A DNA stretch of 64,000 bases from Malachius bipustulatus (lineage: Eukaryota > Arthropoda > Insecta > Coleoptera > Melyridae), in contig OU342635.1 of NCBI GenBank assembly GCA_910589415.1, forward strand, positions 15,314,001 through 15,378,000, given 5' to 3'. The notes below the pieces were generated by a model, which was given only the letters and a program-made list of their open reading frames with translations, had not been told where the DNA came from and made no database searches. Position numbers and translations under genes: made by a program. Positions 45,231 through 57,885 of this stretch are shown piece after piece; positions within the stretch are counted from its first letter, which is position 1, and the number at the start of each line of letters is the position of its first letter.

Positions 45231-46032
45231 GGAGGAGTCGATATCGACCTATTCTTTAAATTACTAAACCAGCTAAACTGACGTTTCCATCAAAACTTCT
45301 TATTGGTACGGTGGTACGGACCTTTTACTCGGTCTCTAAACACATATACGTCCATCAAACACCGTTGATATCCACTCGACCATGCACTTACCTCCGGTTC
45401 AATATATTTGGGTCGGAGGCACCATCATTACAAGATGAAAAAATGTACTCCTCTAGTGAAAAAAACCTTCTGACCTTTATTAAAAGGTCGGGAAGGTTTG
45501 AGTAGAAGTCCCAACATGTTTTAGGTAGGGGATAAAGGGAAAATGGAAACAAAGCTGCCTGAAATTGCATCTTGTATGCACTCCAGGACGTTGTGATGCT
45601 GATTATGTCAAAATAGCCGTTATTTTCGGGCAGAGTGAACATAACGCTAGGCAGGCAGCGTGAAGCACTTTCTCGAATAGCTTTTTGACCCATAAACTGG
45701 TCTTTATTAGGACGATCGTAGCAACGCAGAGACCGGTCAAGTTGTTCCGACTTCTAAAAAAATTGTGGTGTCCCTAGAAAAATTGGAATTGTCGAAAACG
45801 AGGAAGTCATATTAAATTTATTTATATGAAAGGCGATCACCGAAAACCTTTTTCTTTTCACGCAGGTGCAATATTTTCAGCGCTAGAATAGAATTCCGCT
45901 TGTAATAATTACTAGGCCAATAAGAAATCGATCCTAATTTCGTCTCAAAAATTATGTTTTGGCAGATAAAGATGATTCTATGCGATCATTATTTGACCAT
46001 TTAAGTTGAACATTTTGAGTTCTTCTTATAAA
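45231..46032. other. Intergenic, nothing recognised
   Basis: Two opposite open frames (45311-45505 plus; 45693-45388 minus) overlap each other and carry no recognisable motif. Confidence 0.4.
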
Positions 46033-46242
46033 CTTCAGTTCTTAAAAACAGAACAGTCACATTTACTACGCGACATGCCATACTGATTTTCCGGATCCAC
46101 TACCGGTTGCGGTATAATAAGACACATTAATAATAACATTTCGCAAAATCTTGGACCACCAGTAGGTATCCTGGTCGATTGATTGGATTTTATAGAAGTG
46201 GTCCATGAAGTTGAGTTTCTCGATCACGTCTTTGTCGTGCAT
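46033..46242 (-). CDS. Candidate small ORF or exon, unknown
   Basis: A 69-codon minus-strand frame from ATG at 46242 to TGA. The first two-thirds use C/G-ending codons (CAC GAC, GTG ATC GAG, CTC AAC TTC) unlike the AT-rich surroundings, and the predicted segment NFMDHFYKIQSIDQDTYWW looks like ordinary globular protein. A GTAGTG donor-like site after TAT-ACC-GCA-ACC (about 46104) would make it a partial exon. I do not recognise the protein, see no partner exons nearby, and cannot exclude an exapted or transposon fragment. Confidence 0.2.
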
Positions 46243-48269
46243 GTGAGGAAATTAAAACGTAATTTAATCCGGCTTTGGAAAAAATAAACTTAAAAAACTA
46301 CATTTAGGCAAATTTTTCTTCCCACATCTTCTGACTGATAAAATCCTTCTTAATTTATTTTTAATCACCACAACAGCTTGCGCTTGATTTCAATTTCGTT
46401 TTAGTTTTAGAGCCAATTACATTTACATTTAACATCTCCATGGTATTTCTAGGCTAACAGCTACTAGGTCCGCCTTCGTAGAGAGGTGATAGTATAAAAA
46501 CATCTGATTCTACAACTTGTTTATTTTACTTTTCATCATTTCAAAAGTCAGTTAAGATTTCCAAAAAAAATTATTTCAATTTCTTGTATCCATCAATAAT
46601 TTATCTATATTAAGCCTGCTCTTTTTTTGTGTTTATCTTTTTGATTGGCTGATCTTTTTTTTTTTAAATTACTAATTACTCATTTTAACACCTATCAAAT
46701 ATTTCTCTTTAAGAGTTTTCAATTTAAAATTTCAAGCTAACGGATACATGATGTCTCATATGTGAATCGTAGGATGGGTTTAAATTAAATGAAAAAAACA
46801 ACAAGAGGATGTTGCAGTATCATAAAAGACAGGGGAAATCGTTAATCCGTAGCTACAAGGCGCCAGATAGAAGAATCATGACCTACGATCGTTGGACATG
46901 GACACAAATATCGCCTATCACCCTTGAACCCGCGAGCGTTCTAGCGCGAGGCCTTGCTACAATTATTCACGATATAAAAGCGCATAACCCAATTTCTCGA
47001 CTGTAAAGTGGGTCAGTGGACTAGATTACAATTTCTGAAAACCGTGTACATGATCGGTACTTTCATGACGGTACGGTGACCCTCCGATTTCACTGCCAAC
47101 GCCAGTACGACCTTTCTCCACTGCACAACAGGACATTGCCCCTGTTGACGACCAGCAATAGCTTACTTTTCATCAAAAAATTTACATTTCAAAAGCATCC
47201 GTAATATGATGATTTCTTATTGTTGGTATTACACCTATTTAAGAGCACTCACCTCGCGGAATGAAAAGGTTCATTTCATTCATTCCGAGGATTCAGCTAA
47301 GCTATTTTTGCGAATTTGTCACTAGAGAATTTAATTATTAACAATTAAACTGCATGCATATCATTGTTTCCACATTCCAACAAAAATACATTTTCTAATC
47401 TTAATAATTATTTTTTAGACAACAGAATGATAGAATTGAGGATCAATTATTGTGTGACCAACCTGCCTGGTATTTATAAGTGAAATTTTTAAATATTTGG
47501 CCTACAATTAATTTGCATAGTAAACAAAGCACATAATCACAAACAAAGGTGAAATTGATCAATTAGTAATCCATGAAGTTAACCAAAAATTACTCATCTA
47601 CTGGCACGTAATTTTTATTTCAATTTCGTTCGAAAAACTGATTAGCAAAAAGTAAATAAACTTTCATGAAATCGGAGTTTTTTCTAAAAATATCTGATAA
47701 CTGGATTTTTTACCTAAACTTCTATCTCAGATCCTGTAATTGCTGGGACTCTACCAGGCGTTTTCCCCGCATATTCCTGAAACTCTTGGAACTACAAGAT
47801 TTAATGCAGCCAAACCAACTTTTTTGGTCGAATTTCACCGGACTACCTACCACCTTTCAAAACAGTGAGTTGATAAATAGCACATAGTCAATTAAGTTGC
47901 AGCATTTCGTAAATCAAGCCATAAATAAAAATCTTACAAGAATGAGAAAAGTAAAAGAAATGAACGCTTCACATTTGAACCAGAAGCGTGCAAACAAAAA
48001 GTTGGGGAGGTCAACGTGTTTCATATAACTCCCGTGTCTTTCCTTCTTGCTTCGACTCTTTTTGATCAAAATTTCGATGAAAGTGAGCAAAGTTATGAAA
48101 AAAAAACCAGTTTTCAAATATTAACACAATAAACACCCTGTTGTTTGAAAGAGGGACGCCTATGTGAAAAATGGCACGAGGAAACTTCCATCATTCTTGG
48201 CGAAACAATCAGTGGCTAAGAGTTTGACTAACTTTTTCACAACATCCTGTATAATGCACATGGCATATA
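46243..48269. other. Intergenic, nothing recognised
   Basis: AT-rich, with a GC-richer patch at 46850-47150 containing a 65-codon plus-strand frame (46809-47006) without a known motif. An AACACCCTG remnant of a TA element is at 48131-48139. Confidence 0.4.
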
Positions 48270-48629
48270 CAGAGTGTCTGAGCTTAAGCATGGGGATCTC
48301 GGTTATCTTGAGGGATACCAAGTCAGTTAAATTGGGGCAAAGTTGCGTATTATTATGCTGAGTAATAATTTGAAAAAAATAATTAGGATATTTTCAGTCG
48401 TTGCTGAAATGTCACTAAACACTAAAAAAGATATGGCTAAAATAGGACATCTCGATTTTTCAGTTTTTTTTCAGGATATTTCAGCAACGACTGATAATAT
48501 CCTGAATTTTTTTTCAGATTACTACTCGGCATAAAAATACGCAACTTTGCCCCAACTTGACCGATTTCGTATCTCTCAAGATAATCGAGATCATCATGCT
48601 TAATTTAAGCTCGAAAAACGGACATTCTG
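48270..48629. mobile_element. Foldback element, ~130 bp inverted repeats
   Basis: Mirrored segments include TTGGGGCAAAGTTGCGTATT and its near-complement AATACGCAACTTTGCCCCAA, and TCAGTCGTTGCTGAAAT with its partner TTTCAGCAACGACTGA. The left end CAGAGTGTCTGAGC is preceded by TA; the right end CATTCTG has decayed. The interior is related to the 7.3 kb foldback (CTCGATTTTTCAG, CAGGATATTTCAG). Confidence 0.75.
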
Positions 48630-51600
48630 GATATTTTACTTAAAAATTTTTTAAAGAATTTTTTGTTTAAAATTGTGAGACTTGAAAGCAAGTTTTGCTG
48701 ACTACTTTTTTTCAACCTTTCACTCAACAAAAGCAGAGTACCTATGCAAAAAAAAAATTGAAGTCTGAAAATTACACTACTTTTATCGTCTGGAAATGCA
48801 GATACACTTAAAAAAAATAGGAATGTGAAAAATTGATTTTATTCACATCTGTGAGTAATTGCTGAATTGCTGTATGTAGGCGTTTAGATCTGGCTTCAAC
48901 TGAAATCATAAATAATTCCGGGCTGTTTTGATTTGCTCCCAATGTTTCTTCTACAAGTGCGGTAGACATCATTGGTTACGTCAACTGCGGTTACGTGTGC
49001 GTCATGTTCACTGACAACTCTCTGGACGGCTCAAATAGCGCTCCTATACTTATTGACAGATCATGCGGCGACGTCATATCGCATACTTCACGCTGTTACA
49101 CCCGGGCGTTTATATCGTGAAGCAATTTAAATTTACAAACAACCGAATAATTTCAACAAGCCGAAGGAAGGAATGAAACTGTGAAGGAGTCTTTCAGACC
49201 CGAATGAGTCATCTGACTAGGCAATCAATGACATCATCGGAGATACCTGGTTTTATAACGTCAGCGGATCATCTATCAATAAATATGAGCACTCTTATAG
49301 CTATTCAGTCAGTTGCCAGGTCAGGTCATGTTAGAACATGAGAAGTGGAAGCATCGCTTGCGCACAACCGCCAATGATGTCTAACACAGTTGCTGTAGAC
49401 AAACCGTTCGGAGAAAATCTCCATGGACCAGGGCAAACAGTCCTGAATAAATTAAACTTATGATTTCAATTTCTGAAATTCTAATTGAAAACAGTGAACC
49501 CCAAATTCAAACCACATCGCGAAAACCAAAATGCAATCAGATTATGTATTTCTGATGGAAAAATGGTGAATTCTATTAAATAAATAAACACCTAGAAAAC
49601 AAACTTCTTTTGAAAATCTGCATAGCAGTATCCGTGTTATTGTGTGATTTTAACAAATCTCACTTGCTTGAAAAACCTTCATTGTCAATGTTCATTGTAC
49701 TGATTTACTATTTTCAATCATTGCGGTTCGGTTGACACAAATAAACGAGAGCGGTACCTACGTTTTTGTGTCAGGAATCACAATCACCGATTCCATTTCT
49801 TAAAAAATCTGTCTCCTCATTTCATCTTGATTAAACTCGTCACACCTATAGGTTCCAGAAATGTCAATAACAAAAGCAGCATAAAACATAATAATTAATA
49901 TGCATAAATAAACAAATAAACTGTGTTTTATTGAAAAAACTTTCGAGGGGAGAAAAAGTTTGAATTTTCTGCCTTGGAATTATCGCTTTTTTTAGATTTC
50001 ACAAAAAATCTCATTATATTTAAAATTATTCAAGAGGCTTGTGATTGTGAACTTTGTACTGACAACATTCCTATTCAGTTTTTATGTAGCTACCTAAATC
50101 TGAGAGATTTTTCAAATAAATAATAATTTGTAATGAGTCAGGGAGGTTGGTGACTTTTAACGATTCAAATGAAAGTGAATGCTAATTCATAGCTAAAATA
50201 ATGATGACGCATGCCTTACCTATTATTAATGTGCAAAAAAATTCATTCATGAAAATATAAATTAGATCCCTTATGATAATTTCTGACTGCTTGAGTAGGT
50301 TTACAATGAATGCAAAGACCGTACCAGGACCAGGTATTAGATTCCTGCGAGTTCGCAAAACAATTTTCAATCTCCGAAATGTCATAATAATATTGAAACC
50401 GCAAAATTTATTAGGATCAAAGAAATTAATTCTAACATGCCATTCAGGTAGGTGGTAAATTGCTCTCTTAGTTTCTTCACCTCGCGAATCAACTGACTCA
50501 TCTTTTTTTGGTTAACGACCTTTTCTTAACGTATTTCTGTTCTTTAATCTCATTTCAGGAAAAATTATGGCTGTCTGGGTTGTTTGGAATGATAATAAGA
50601 TCGAGATTCCACAAAGACATAATTTATTTGTGGGGGTGATCGCCCTGTAGCTTGGTAGCAATGGCGCGAGAACACTAACCTGAAACACTAGACACCATTC
50701 TTATGTTAATCAGCCTGGTTTGGCGTGGTCAGTGCCGATCGAAGGGCGATGGACTCGAGGATTCGATCTTTGCTTCTTACTCAGCACAGTGTTCAGTTAT
50801 TACTGCCGAAAGACTCGAACTACGAGTACAGTTGGTGGTATATAGTGTAGGTATAAGTAATTGCCAAGAACGAAGGTTTCAGCTTTACATACTTACTTCC
50901 TGGTCAGGAGATTATGTTTCATAATAGCAGTTTTACGTTTCAATTTTTTATTTTTAAATGCAATTTACACAATTAACACAATTGATGGCAGTCGAGGAAT
51001 CCTGTGGTAGGCCTATATGCTGGGGTGTGTTGACCTCAGGTATCCTTTACCTGTTGGATTCGCAATCCGTGCTATATATAGTTATAGGAGGTACCTATAC
51101 ATCTGAAAGAATTATTGTAGGTTCCGATGTAAAATTGGAATGTCGTTAAGAAGATCGCGAAGACTTGATTTAGTAGGAAATTGTACAAGACCATATCTGA
51201 TAAAGTAATGCAAATTAATCGCAATAAATTAAGAATACAAGCTGGACCATCCATCTTGAGTGCTATCGATTCTGAGGGTTGAACAAAATTTTGAACAAAA
51301 TTTAAATAATCACGCAAAAAACAAATACGGTAATAGTTTAAAGAAATTAAATGAATCAGAATAGTCAAAGAAATAATTGTGAAGTTGGTGGTACGGGTGT
51401 CGAACGATCGAGACCCAAAAAAATTTCGCCGATTGACCAAAATTGGGGGAGTAGCAGGTACCTATACGTTTTTGAGGTCGCTCTTTCCAAAAATTATGGC
51501 TTTCTTTCACAATTGCGGCAAAGTTAGGTAGCCCAAAAATTAGGAAACAACTCAAAATGAGAAAATATTACCAAAAAAACGGGTTTTTGCATCATATCTC

Positions 51601-51784
51601 GAAAACTGGTGTGAATTTTGGGATGAGGTTTGCGGCATTCGTAAGAACAACCACAAATCTACAAAAATGATACCATGACCACCCGTCTATCTCTTATGGT
51701 TTTGACGCAAAACAGGAATTCTCATTTTCTTCTTCCCTCATTTTCCACCCACACAGAACGCATGCAAACTCAATCTCGAGCACA
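48630..51784. other. Intergenic, nothing firmly recognised
   Basis: A GC-richer patch at 48950-49420 and another at 50560-50900 (with a 73-codon plus frame, 50703-50924) differ from the AT-rich background and may be old insertions. Neither shows a domain, LTR or splice pattern I can support. Confidence 0.35.
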
Positions 51785-53110
51785 AAAATTCAACAATACA
51801 AGTCTGGTCAGCTCAAAATGCGATTTCTGCAAGGTCAGGGTTGACAAGGTCTCATGTTTGACAACGTCTGCTCACGTCGGGAAATTCTTTTCGGGTCGGT
51901 CAGTTCGAAAATTCATTTTTTTACCTAATACAAACTCTGCAAAAAAAAATCGAGCTGACCGAATTTGGCAAAAGTCGGTTTTTCGAGCTGACCGGACTTT
52001 GCAACAATCGAATTTTTTAACTGACTGGACTTTGCAAAAAAAAAATCCGTCTGGCCGGGTTTTGAAAATTTTTATTTTTGAAGCTGACCGGACTTTAAAA
52101 AAATCGAGCTGACTGGGCGTTTGTAAAAATCGAATTTCCGAGCTGACCACACTCTCCAAAAAAATCGAGCTAACCGGACTTTTCAAAAATAGAATTTTTG
52201 AGCTGATTGGACTTTCTTTAACCTTTTGTTTAACCTTTGTCAAAAAAAATCGAGCTGACCGGACATTGCAAAATAAATTCGGCCTGGCCAGATTTTGAAA
52301 ATTTTGATTTTTAAAGCTGACCAGACTTTTAAAAAATCGAGCTGACTGGGCGTTTGTAAAAATCGAATTTCCGAGCTGACCACACTTTCCAAAAAAATCA
52401 AGCTAACCGGACTTTTCAAAAATAGAATTTTTGAGCTGATTGGACTTTCTTTAACCTTTTGTTTAACCTTTGTCAAAAAATATCGAGCTGACCGGACATT
52501 ACAAAATAAATTCGGCCTGGCCAGATTTTGAAAATTTTGATTTTTCAAGCTGACCAGACTTTTAAAAAATCGAGCTGACTGGGCGTTTGTAAAAATCGAA
52601 TTTCCGAGCTGACCACACTTTCCAAAAAAATCGAGCTAACCGGACTTTTCAAAAATAGAATTTTTGAGCTGATTGGACTTTGTTTAACCTTTGTCAAAAA
52701 AAATCAAGCTGACCGGACATTGAAAAATAAATTCGGCCTGGCCAGATTTTGAAAATTTTGATTTTTGAAGCTGACCAGACTTTTAAAAAATCGAGCTGAC
52801 TGGGCGTTTGTAAAAATCGAATTTCCGAGCTGACCACACTTTCCAAAAAAATCGAGCTAACCGGACTTTTCAAAAATAGAATTTTTGAGCTGATTGGACT
52901 TTGTTTAACCTTTGTCAAAAAAAATCGAGCTGACCAGACATTGCAAAATAAATTCGGCCTGGCCAGATTTTGAAAAATTTGATTTTTAAAGCTGACCTGA
53001 CTTTGTAAAAAAAATCCAGCTGATCGGATTAGTTTTGACCGAGCTTTGTCAAACCGGACATTGCAAAAATAAACTGAAATCGAGCTGACCGGACCTTGCC
53101 TTGGACCTAG
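51785..53110. repeat. Satellite: ~220-233 bp tandem units made of GAGCTGACC subrepeats
   Basis: The phrase CGAGCTGACTGGGCGTTTGT recurs at 52105, 52338, 52571 and 52792 (periods 233, 233 and 221). Each unit consists of about seven shorter pieces of the form GAGCTGACCGGACTTTN followed by an A-rich run, 27-40 bp each, and the flanks (51785-52100, 53000-53110) contain only these subrepeats. One period lost 12 bp by deletion of a CTTTAACCTTTTG-like piece. Minus-strand open frames run through single units but shift between units, since 233 is not divisible by three, so I do not regard it as coding. Confidence 0.9.
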
Positions 53111-56110
53111 GAACTACACTTCACTAACTTTTGCAATCTACGAGCTGCCATTGCAAATTGGAGTGGACATCGAAAACAAATTTAATCGATCCATCATGCT
53201 TTCAGTTTTTCTCCGAACTTGACGATTGATTTCAAGCAATGCGTTAATAAATCGGATGGTTTAGACTTAGTTAAAATCCATGAGGCGATTATCAAAGAGA
53301 AAATTATACCTATTAAAAGGTCATTTTTTTTTAGAAAACTGAAACGAAGTCATATCAGCTCCTGGCGGATTTTCACATATTATCGTTGGGATGTCACAGG
53401 ATGGTGTCGACTCTCATCTTTTTGAAAGATCCGAAGTTGCCGCTAATTCACAATGCTTTGATCGTTTTTCGCTTCGTGGCTTGGACTTTTACTGTAGAGT
53501 TAGTCAAGTAGTAGGTCACAGCATCAGCACCACAAAAGTGCTAAATGGAGGCTAAATTATGACGCCATTAATCAAGCCGGCAGACCAAAACGTCAATGTA
53601 GCTTCATTTGAGCCTGTAGAGACTAATACAAAACTATTTAATTCAGCTGCTGGTTTCGCATGAGTGAAGAAAGCAAATTTTGGGAAAAAAAATTGAGCGC
53701 AATTAATTTATAATTTATAAACTCTAAGCAGAATGAGGATTTATAAAGTAAATGTTTAAGTAAAACGATTCGTTTTCGTAAATGTCGAACAATGAACTAA
53801 CAAAATAACCATTGAAATGACATCAGGTATGTTTGATATATCAGTGACACCAACACTATTGTTTTAAAACATTGAAATGTATTGCCCCGTTATATGCAAA
53901 CCAAGGTGGTAGAAATTATCTCGACCGTAAGTCTACAATAATTGTGTGTCACTATAACGGTGTATTAGTCTGCACAAAAAATTGTAATGATAGGAAGAGT
54001 CGACATCGAAGAATCAAAAAGCGACGTCGCTTATATGAACGCCTGACCGCCACAAGAGATTAATCCCTGTGGTAGTAATTTTTCTACCTTGCTGAAAACT
54101 CTTCAAGTCCAACATTTTTCATGACTGAAGCCCAACATAAAAATTACACCTATATAATATTAGGTAAGTTTGTTCTTCAAATAGGTAGGTTATTCCGATT
54201 TACATAATATAGTGATTACATTCCCTTACCGTATCCTTAAAAAGAGAAAGTAATTTTGTCATATTTTTATAATGTTAATTTATATTAATTTTCCCATTTT
54301 GAAGCAAAATCGACGCATAGTCAGCTGGTTTCCAATGATTATCGAGATTTCTACACCCGTCGCTGTTAATAATAATTATTGCTAACCCAGATATCTTCTG
54401 ATAATAAATACACTCTGATACCGGATTATTATTATTATTGTTCACCGCTCAGCTTCATTCATGTAAGACAAATACTCATCCAATAAGTGCATGAAAACTG
54501 CTTGCTCCATTTATTTATTTATTGTCTTCATCTCTGACCCTGACTTACTAACCAACCACATTTGCTCCACTTTCTGCATACATTTGTAACCTTGAAATTC
54601 AAAATCTAGTTGTTGTTTTCGCACAAGACGCGCCCCATACTCGGAAAAACACCACCGAAATAACGATGATTTAAGCTCGCACGCAGTCGTAACAAAATTA
54701 ATTGATTATCATTATTCCGCTTGAGTTTGTGTTTATTATTTTTATTATTATTATTTTTATTATTGCAGAGATAGCTCATAGTTAATTTTAAATTTATAAT
54801 TTATGTTGCGACCTCTTTAGCTGAATGGCGCTATAGAGTCGATCTCACGTATTCATTCTGTGTCGCTACTTCTGTTTATAGTCGATGCACTTTCCTATTA
54901 AAAGATAGAGATAATAGTAAATCGTGTGAATAACATTCCTACTTTCGATGATAATAAATCACTGTTACGTTTCTTTCGTTAAATGACGGAATCGTTTCTC
55001 TTCATCGCGGTACTCCCTCATAATTTTGTCCCGAGAAAGAAACAAAGAGTAAAATTTTTGCACTCTCCGCAACTAAACTAGGACAGTAATAAAAATAATA
55101 TAAAATTACTCGTATAGGCGAATAAGAAATTTTATATCCTCAGTGAAATTAATGAAAACGATGTCAGGTATTTGTTAACTCTTCCTTCTTAGAAAATAAC
55201 AAACTATACTACCTATATACCTACCATAATTTAATGATTATAACTTTCAATATTATAAGGTCAAAAAAGTTTATTCATCCGATGGGCTGGTTACAGGTTG
55301 TTAATCTACTTTTTTCACAGCTCATAAATAATGTCAACGAAAGAGAATATAGAAACCCTAATTTTGTGGACTATTTTATTAATACAAATCAGCGTACTCA
55401 TTTGCATTTTAAAATGATTATTTATTATTAATGTCATCAAAATAGAGAAAGATTAAAGATAGATAACGATTCAGACTGAAAGGGAAATAAACAAAAACAA
55501 TATGATCACAGAAATTTTTAAAATGCAGAATTAACAATAAAGAGTTACTTTTTTCATATTCCGCTTCTACTTTCGAGCTGCGGTGGTTGCCCAACCAAGA
55601 CATCTTTCCAATGGGCAGGTATGGACTGGATCTTGGTATTCTTGGAGAGCTTTTTCGATCGCTTGTAATCATGTTAGCTATCGCGTGGTTTTATCATAAT
55701 ATCTAATCCTTTTTTACCTTGCCGTGTCTAATATTATTTTTTATTTTAAATAAGTTCCATTACCCTGCTCGTTTTTTCATGTTTTCCTATTATTATGAAG
55801 ATCCCTTCTTAAAAATAGGTCTCATGTTATTCAAATTCACATTATTGTATCTTAGTAGCAGACTCGTTCACCAGCCGATTGCTGACCTCAACACGTTCTA
55901 TGTTACATTATATACAAAATTTTTTTTGCAACAAACCGTTGTTACAATTTTATTACGATTCTCTTTTCACCACGTTTATATCAAATCAACTCGCTTTCAG
56001 TCTGTCTGTCTGTCTGCGCAAATTTTGCAATCAATGTTTAACCAACTACTATAAAAGACAATGATACAGGAAAAGTCTTATTCTCGCTAAATTTGAGACT
56101 TTATTTTTTC
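53111..56110. other. Intergenic, nothing recognised
   Basis: AT-rich with simple repeats such as (TTA)n near 54428-54440 and 54735-54765 and a (GTCT)n run at 56000-56015. Short open frames (for example 53872-54063, Arg/Lys-rich end; 55719-56054) show no domain. Confidence 0.4.
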
Positions 56111-56116
56111 CTTTTA

Positions 56117-56157
56117 TTTGGTTACATGTTTCGGCACTTCGGCCATCATCAGACCAT
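56117..56157 (-). ncRNA. Hammerhead-ribozyme motif, Penelope-like type
   Basis: On the minus strand: TGGT (stem I, 56156-56153), CTGATGA (56152-56146), an extra T, stem II GGCC-GAA-GTGCC, GAAA (56132-56129), a two-pair stem III ACATGT (56129-56124), A at position 17 (56123), and ACCA (56122-56119) closing stem I by four perfect pairs. All invariant core residues are present. The tiny stem III and the CTGATGATGGC...GCCGAAACATG phrase match hammerheads reported in Penelope-like retroelements. No Penelope reverse transcriptase is visible nearby, so this would be a terminal fragment. Confidence 0.55.
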
Positions 56158-56829
56158 AAAAATAAAAAGTCGTCTCTACGTCATAACAGACAATTTCGGC
56201 TCATCAAGTCCGCTGAAGCAAACCATCACATATAATACTAGTTAAGGGTTAAAACAACAAGTAATCGAAACAAGGGGTGTTCCGATATAGAGTCATCCCG
56301 AATTCGCCTCGGAAGTCGAAGATCAGACACAAAAATTACAAAACGTTGAATTAAAACAACAAGGGAAACGGAAAAGCATCGAATTCCTTATTAAAAATTG
56401 AAAAATTCTTGAAGGCACATGTGATCGAGTCTCCTGTAGGAGAACCCACAAAATGCTATTACTATAGAAGAGCTACAGACTTGAAACTGTAAACATAGCT
56501 CAGAACTAAAGAAAGAGTGTATGTGAGCTTTATGCTGGTGTCTTGTTTCGAGATTGTGCTCTGCGTGCATATCCCAAATTTAGTATACTGATAGAGAAAC
56601 TAATAGAAGAAACCCGACAGTGTTATATATATGGGTTCTACCTAACTGTGAGTACATGAATCTGCTTCTTTTATGCTGTGTGAATCTATAACCGCCTATC
56701 ATAGTAAAATATTGCCAGTACAACAGGCGGTCATATTATCAGAAGTCACTTTTTTGTGTGGTGATAAGGCTATCTGAAGTGAATAAAGCGGGTCATACAC
56801 TATACAAACCATTGGATACTCAGTTGGAA

Positions 56830-57729
56830 ATGGCAGATGAGACAGCAGATCTTACTATTGGAGATATCTATAGGGCCATAAAAGAAGTCAAAAAAGATCT
56901 TATTGAAAATAGTAATACTCTATTTGCCCGTCTTAATGAAAATTTGGTAAAGGTTTCGGATCGTGTTGATATTGTCGAAAGAAGTCAGGTTAAGCAGGAG
57001 AGCTCTATTAGAAAGATAGACAAGAATAATAGGAAGAATAACATAGTTATTCGTGGTATTGAAAATATTCAAGACAGGTCACATTTGGGCCTTATAGAGG
57101 TAATCCAGAATTTATTGAGTGATAGACTAGACATTCAACTAGGACGTGAACAGATCAACAACATATACCTGATTGGGAAAACTAAACAAATCATAAAGAT
57201 TGAACTTGTCTCTTATTTAAATAAAATAGAAATTCTGAAGAGATCTAAGAACCTGAAAGGAACGAAAATTTTTATACAGGAAGACTTAACACTAGAGGAA
57301 ATAGAGGAGCAAAAACTACTGAGAAATCATCTAAAATTGGCAAGAGAAAGGAAGTGTAGTGCATATATCAGAGGCCAATTTTTGATAGTTGATGGAGTTA
57401 GGAATAGTGTTGAAGATTTGAAGACGATCAAAATCGCTGTTGTTGGCAATTCCATAGTCAATAGACCTTCGAAGCAGGAGCATAATAATATTGACACAGC
57501 CCCTAATGTACCAATCGACGTGAAGGGGAATAATCAGCGTGATCACGGAGTTCAGGTTCTTGGAAGAAAGCAGGAAAAGGAGAACAGAAAGCTACATTTG
57601 GGTCGGTCTGATGTTGGTATGTTGACAAGGAGTAATTCGCAGGAAAAAAATAGGAAGGGAGCAAGAGAATTCAGCAAGGGTGCGTTACCGGTAGGAGTTA
57701 CTGGAGCTGGAAAGACAAGTGAAAAATAA
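56830..57729 (+). CDS. Non-LTR retrotransposon ORF1 protein (intact)
   Basis: 299 residues from the first ATG (56830) of a frame that opens further upstream without an ATG. A coiled-coil-prone N-terminal part (~10-75) leads into KNNRKNNIVIRGIENI (~70-85), followed by a helical domain with INNIYLIGKTKQ and LKGTKIFIQEDLT. This is the pattern of the ORF1 protein that precedes the endonuclease/RT ORF2 in CR1/Jockey-type elements, an RNA-binding, chaperone-like protein. No CCHC knuckle is seen. The frame is uninterrupted, whereas the downstream ORF2 is broken. The C-terminal 70 residues are basic and low complexity. It is element-encoded, not a host gene. Confidence 0.75.
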   Translation: MADETADLTIGDIYRAIKEVKKDLIENSNTLFARLNENLVKVSDRVDIVERSQVKQESSIRKIDKNNRKNNIVIRGIENIQDRSHLGLIEVIQNLLSDRLDIQLGREQINNIYLIGKTKQIIKIELVSYLNKIEILKRSKNLKGTKIFIQEDLTLEEIEEQKLLRNHLKLARERKCSAYIRGQFLIVDGVRNSVEDLKTIKIAVVGNSIVNRPSKQEHNNIDTAPNVPIDVKGNNQRDHGVQVLGRKQEKENRKLHLGRSDVGMLTRSNSQEKNRKGAREFSKGALPVGVTGAGKTSEK

Positions 57730-57885
57730 TCGCTGCTCAGTTAAATATTATTTAAGTTTATATATTTTTTTTTGTCATCTGAATTGCGAGTAAACATACT
57801 GCCATTATCTAATCTTGATTTCGATTATTTTTAGTTGTTGGTGTTGTTTTTGAGCGTATTTGGGCTGTATAATAATTGAGGAAGG

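Noticed and set aside
51872..52918. Minus-strand frames with repeated K-V-x-S-A motifs, at first suggestive of a repeat protein
   Set aside because: The frames lie entirely in the tandem satellite and shift at every 233 bp unit, so no continuous protein results.
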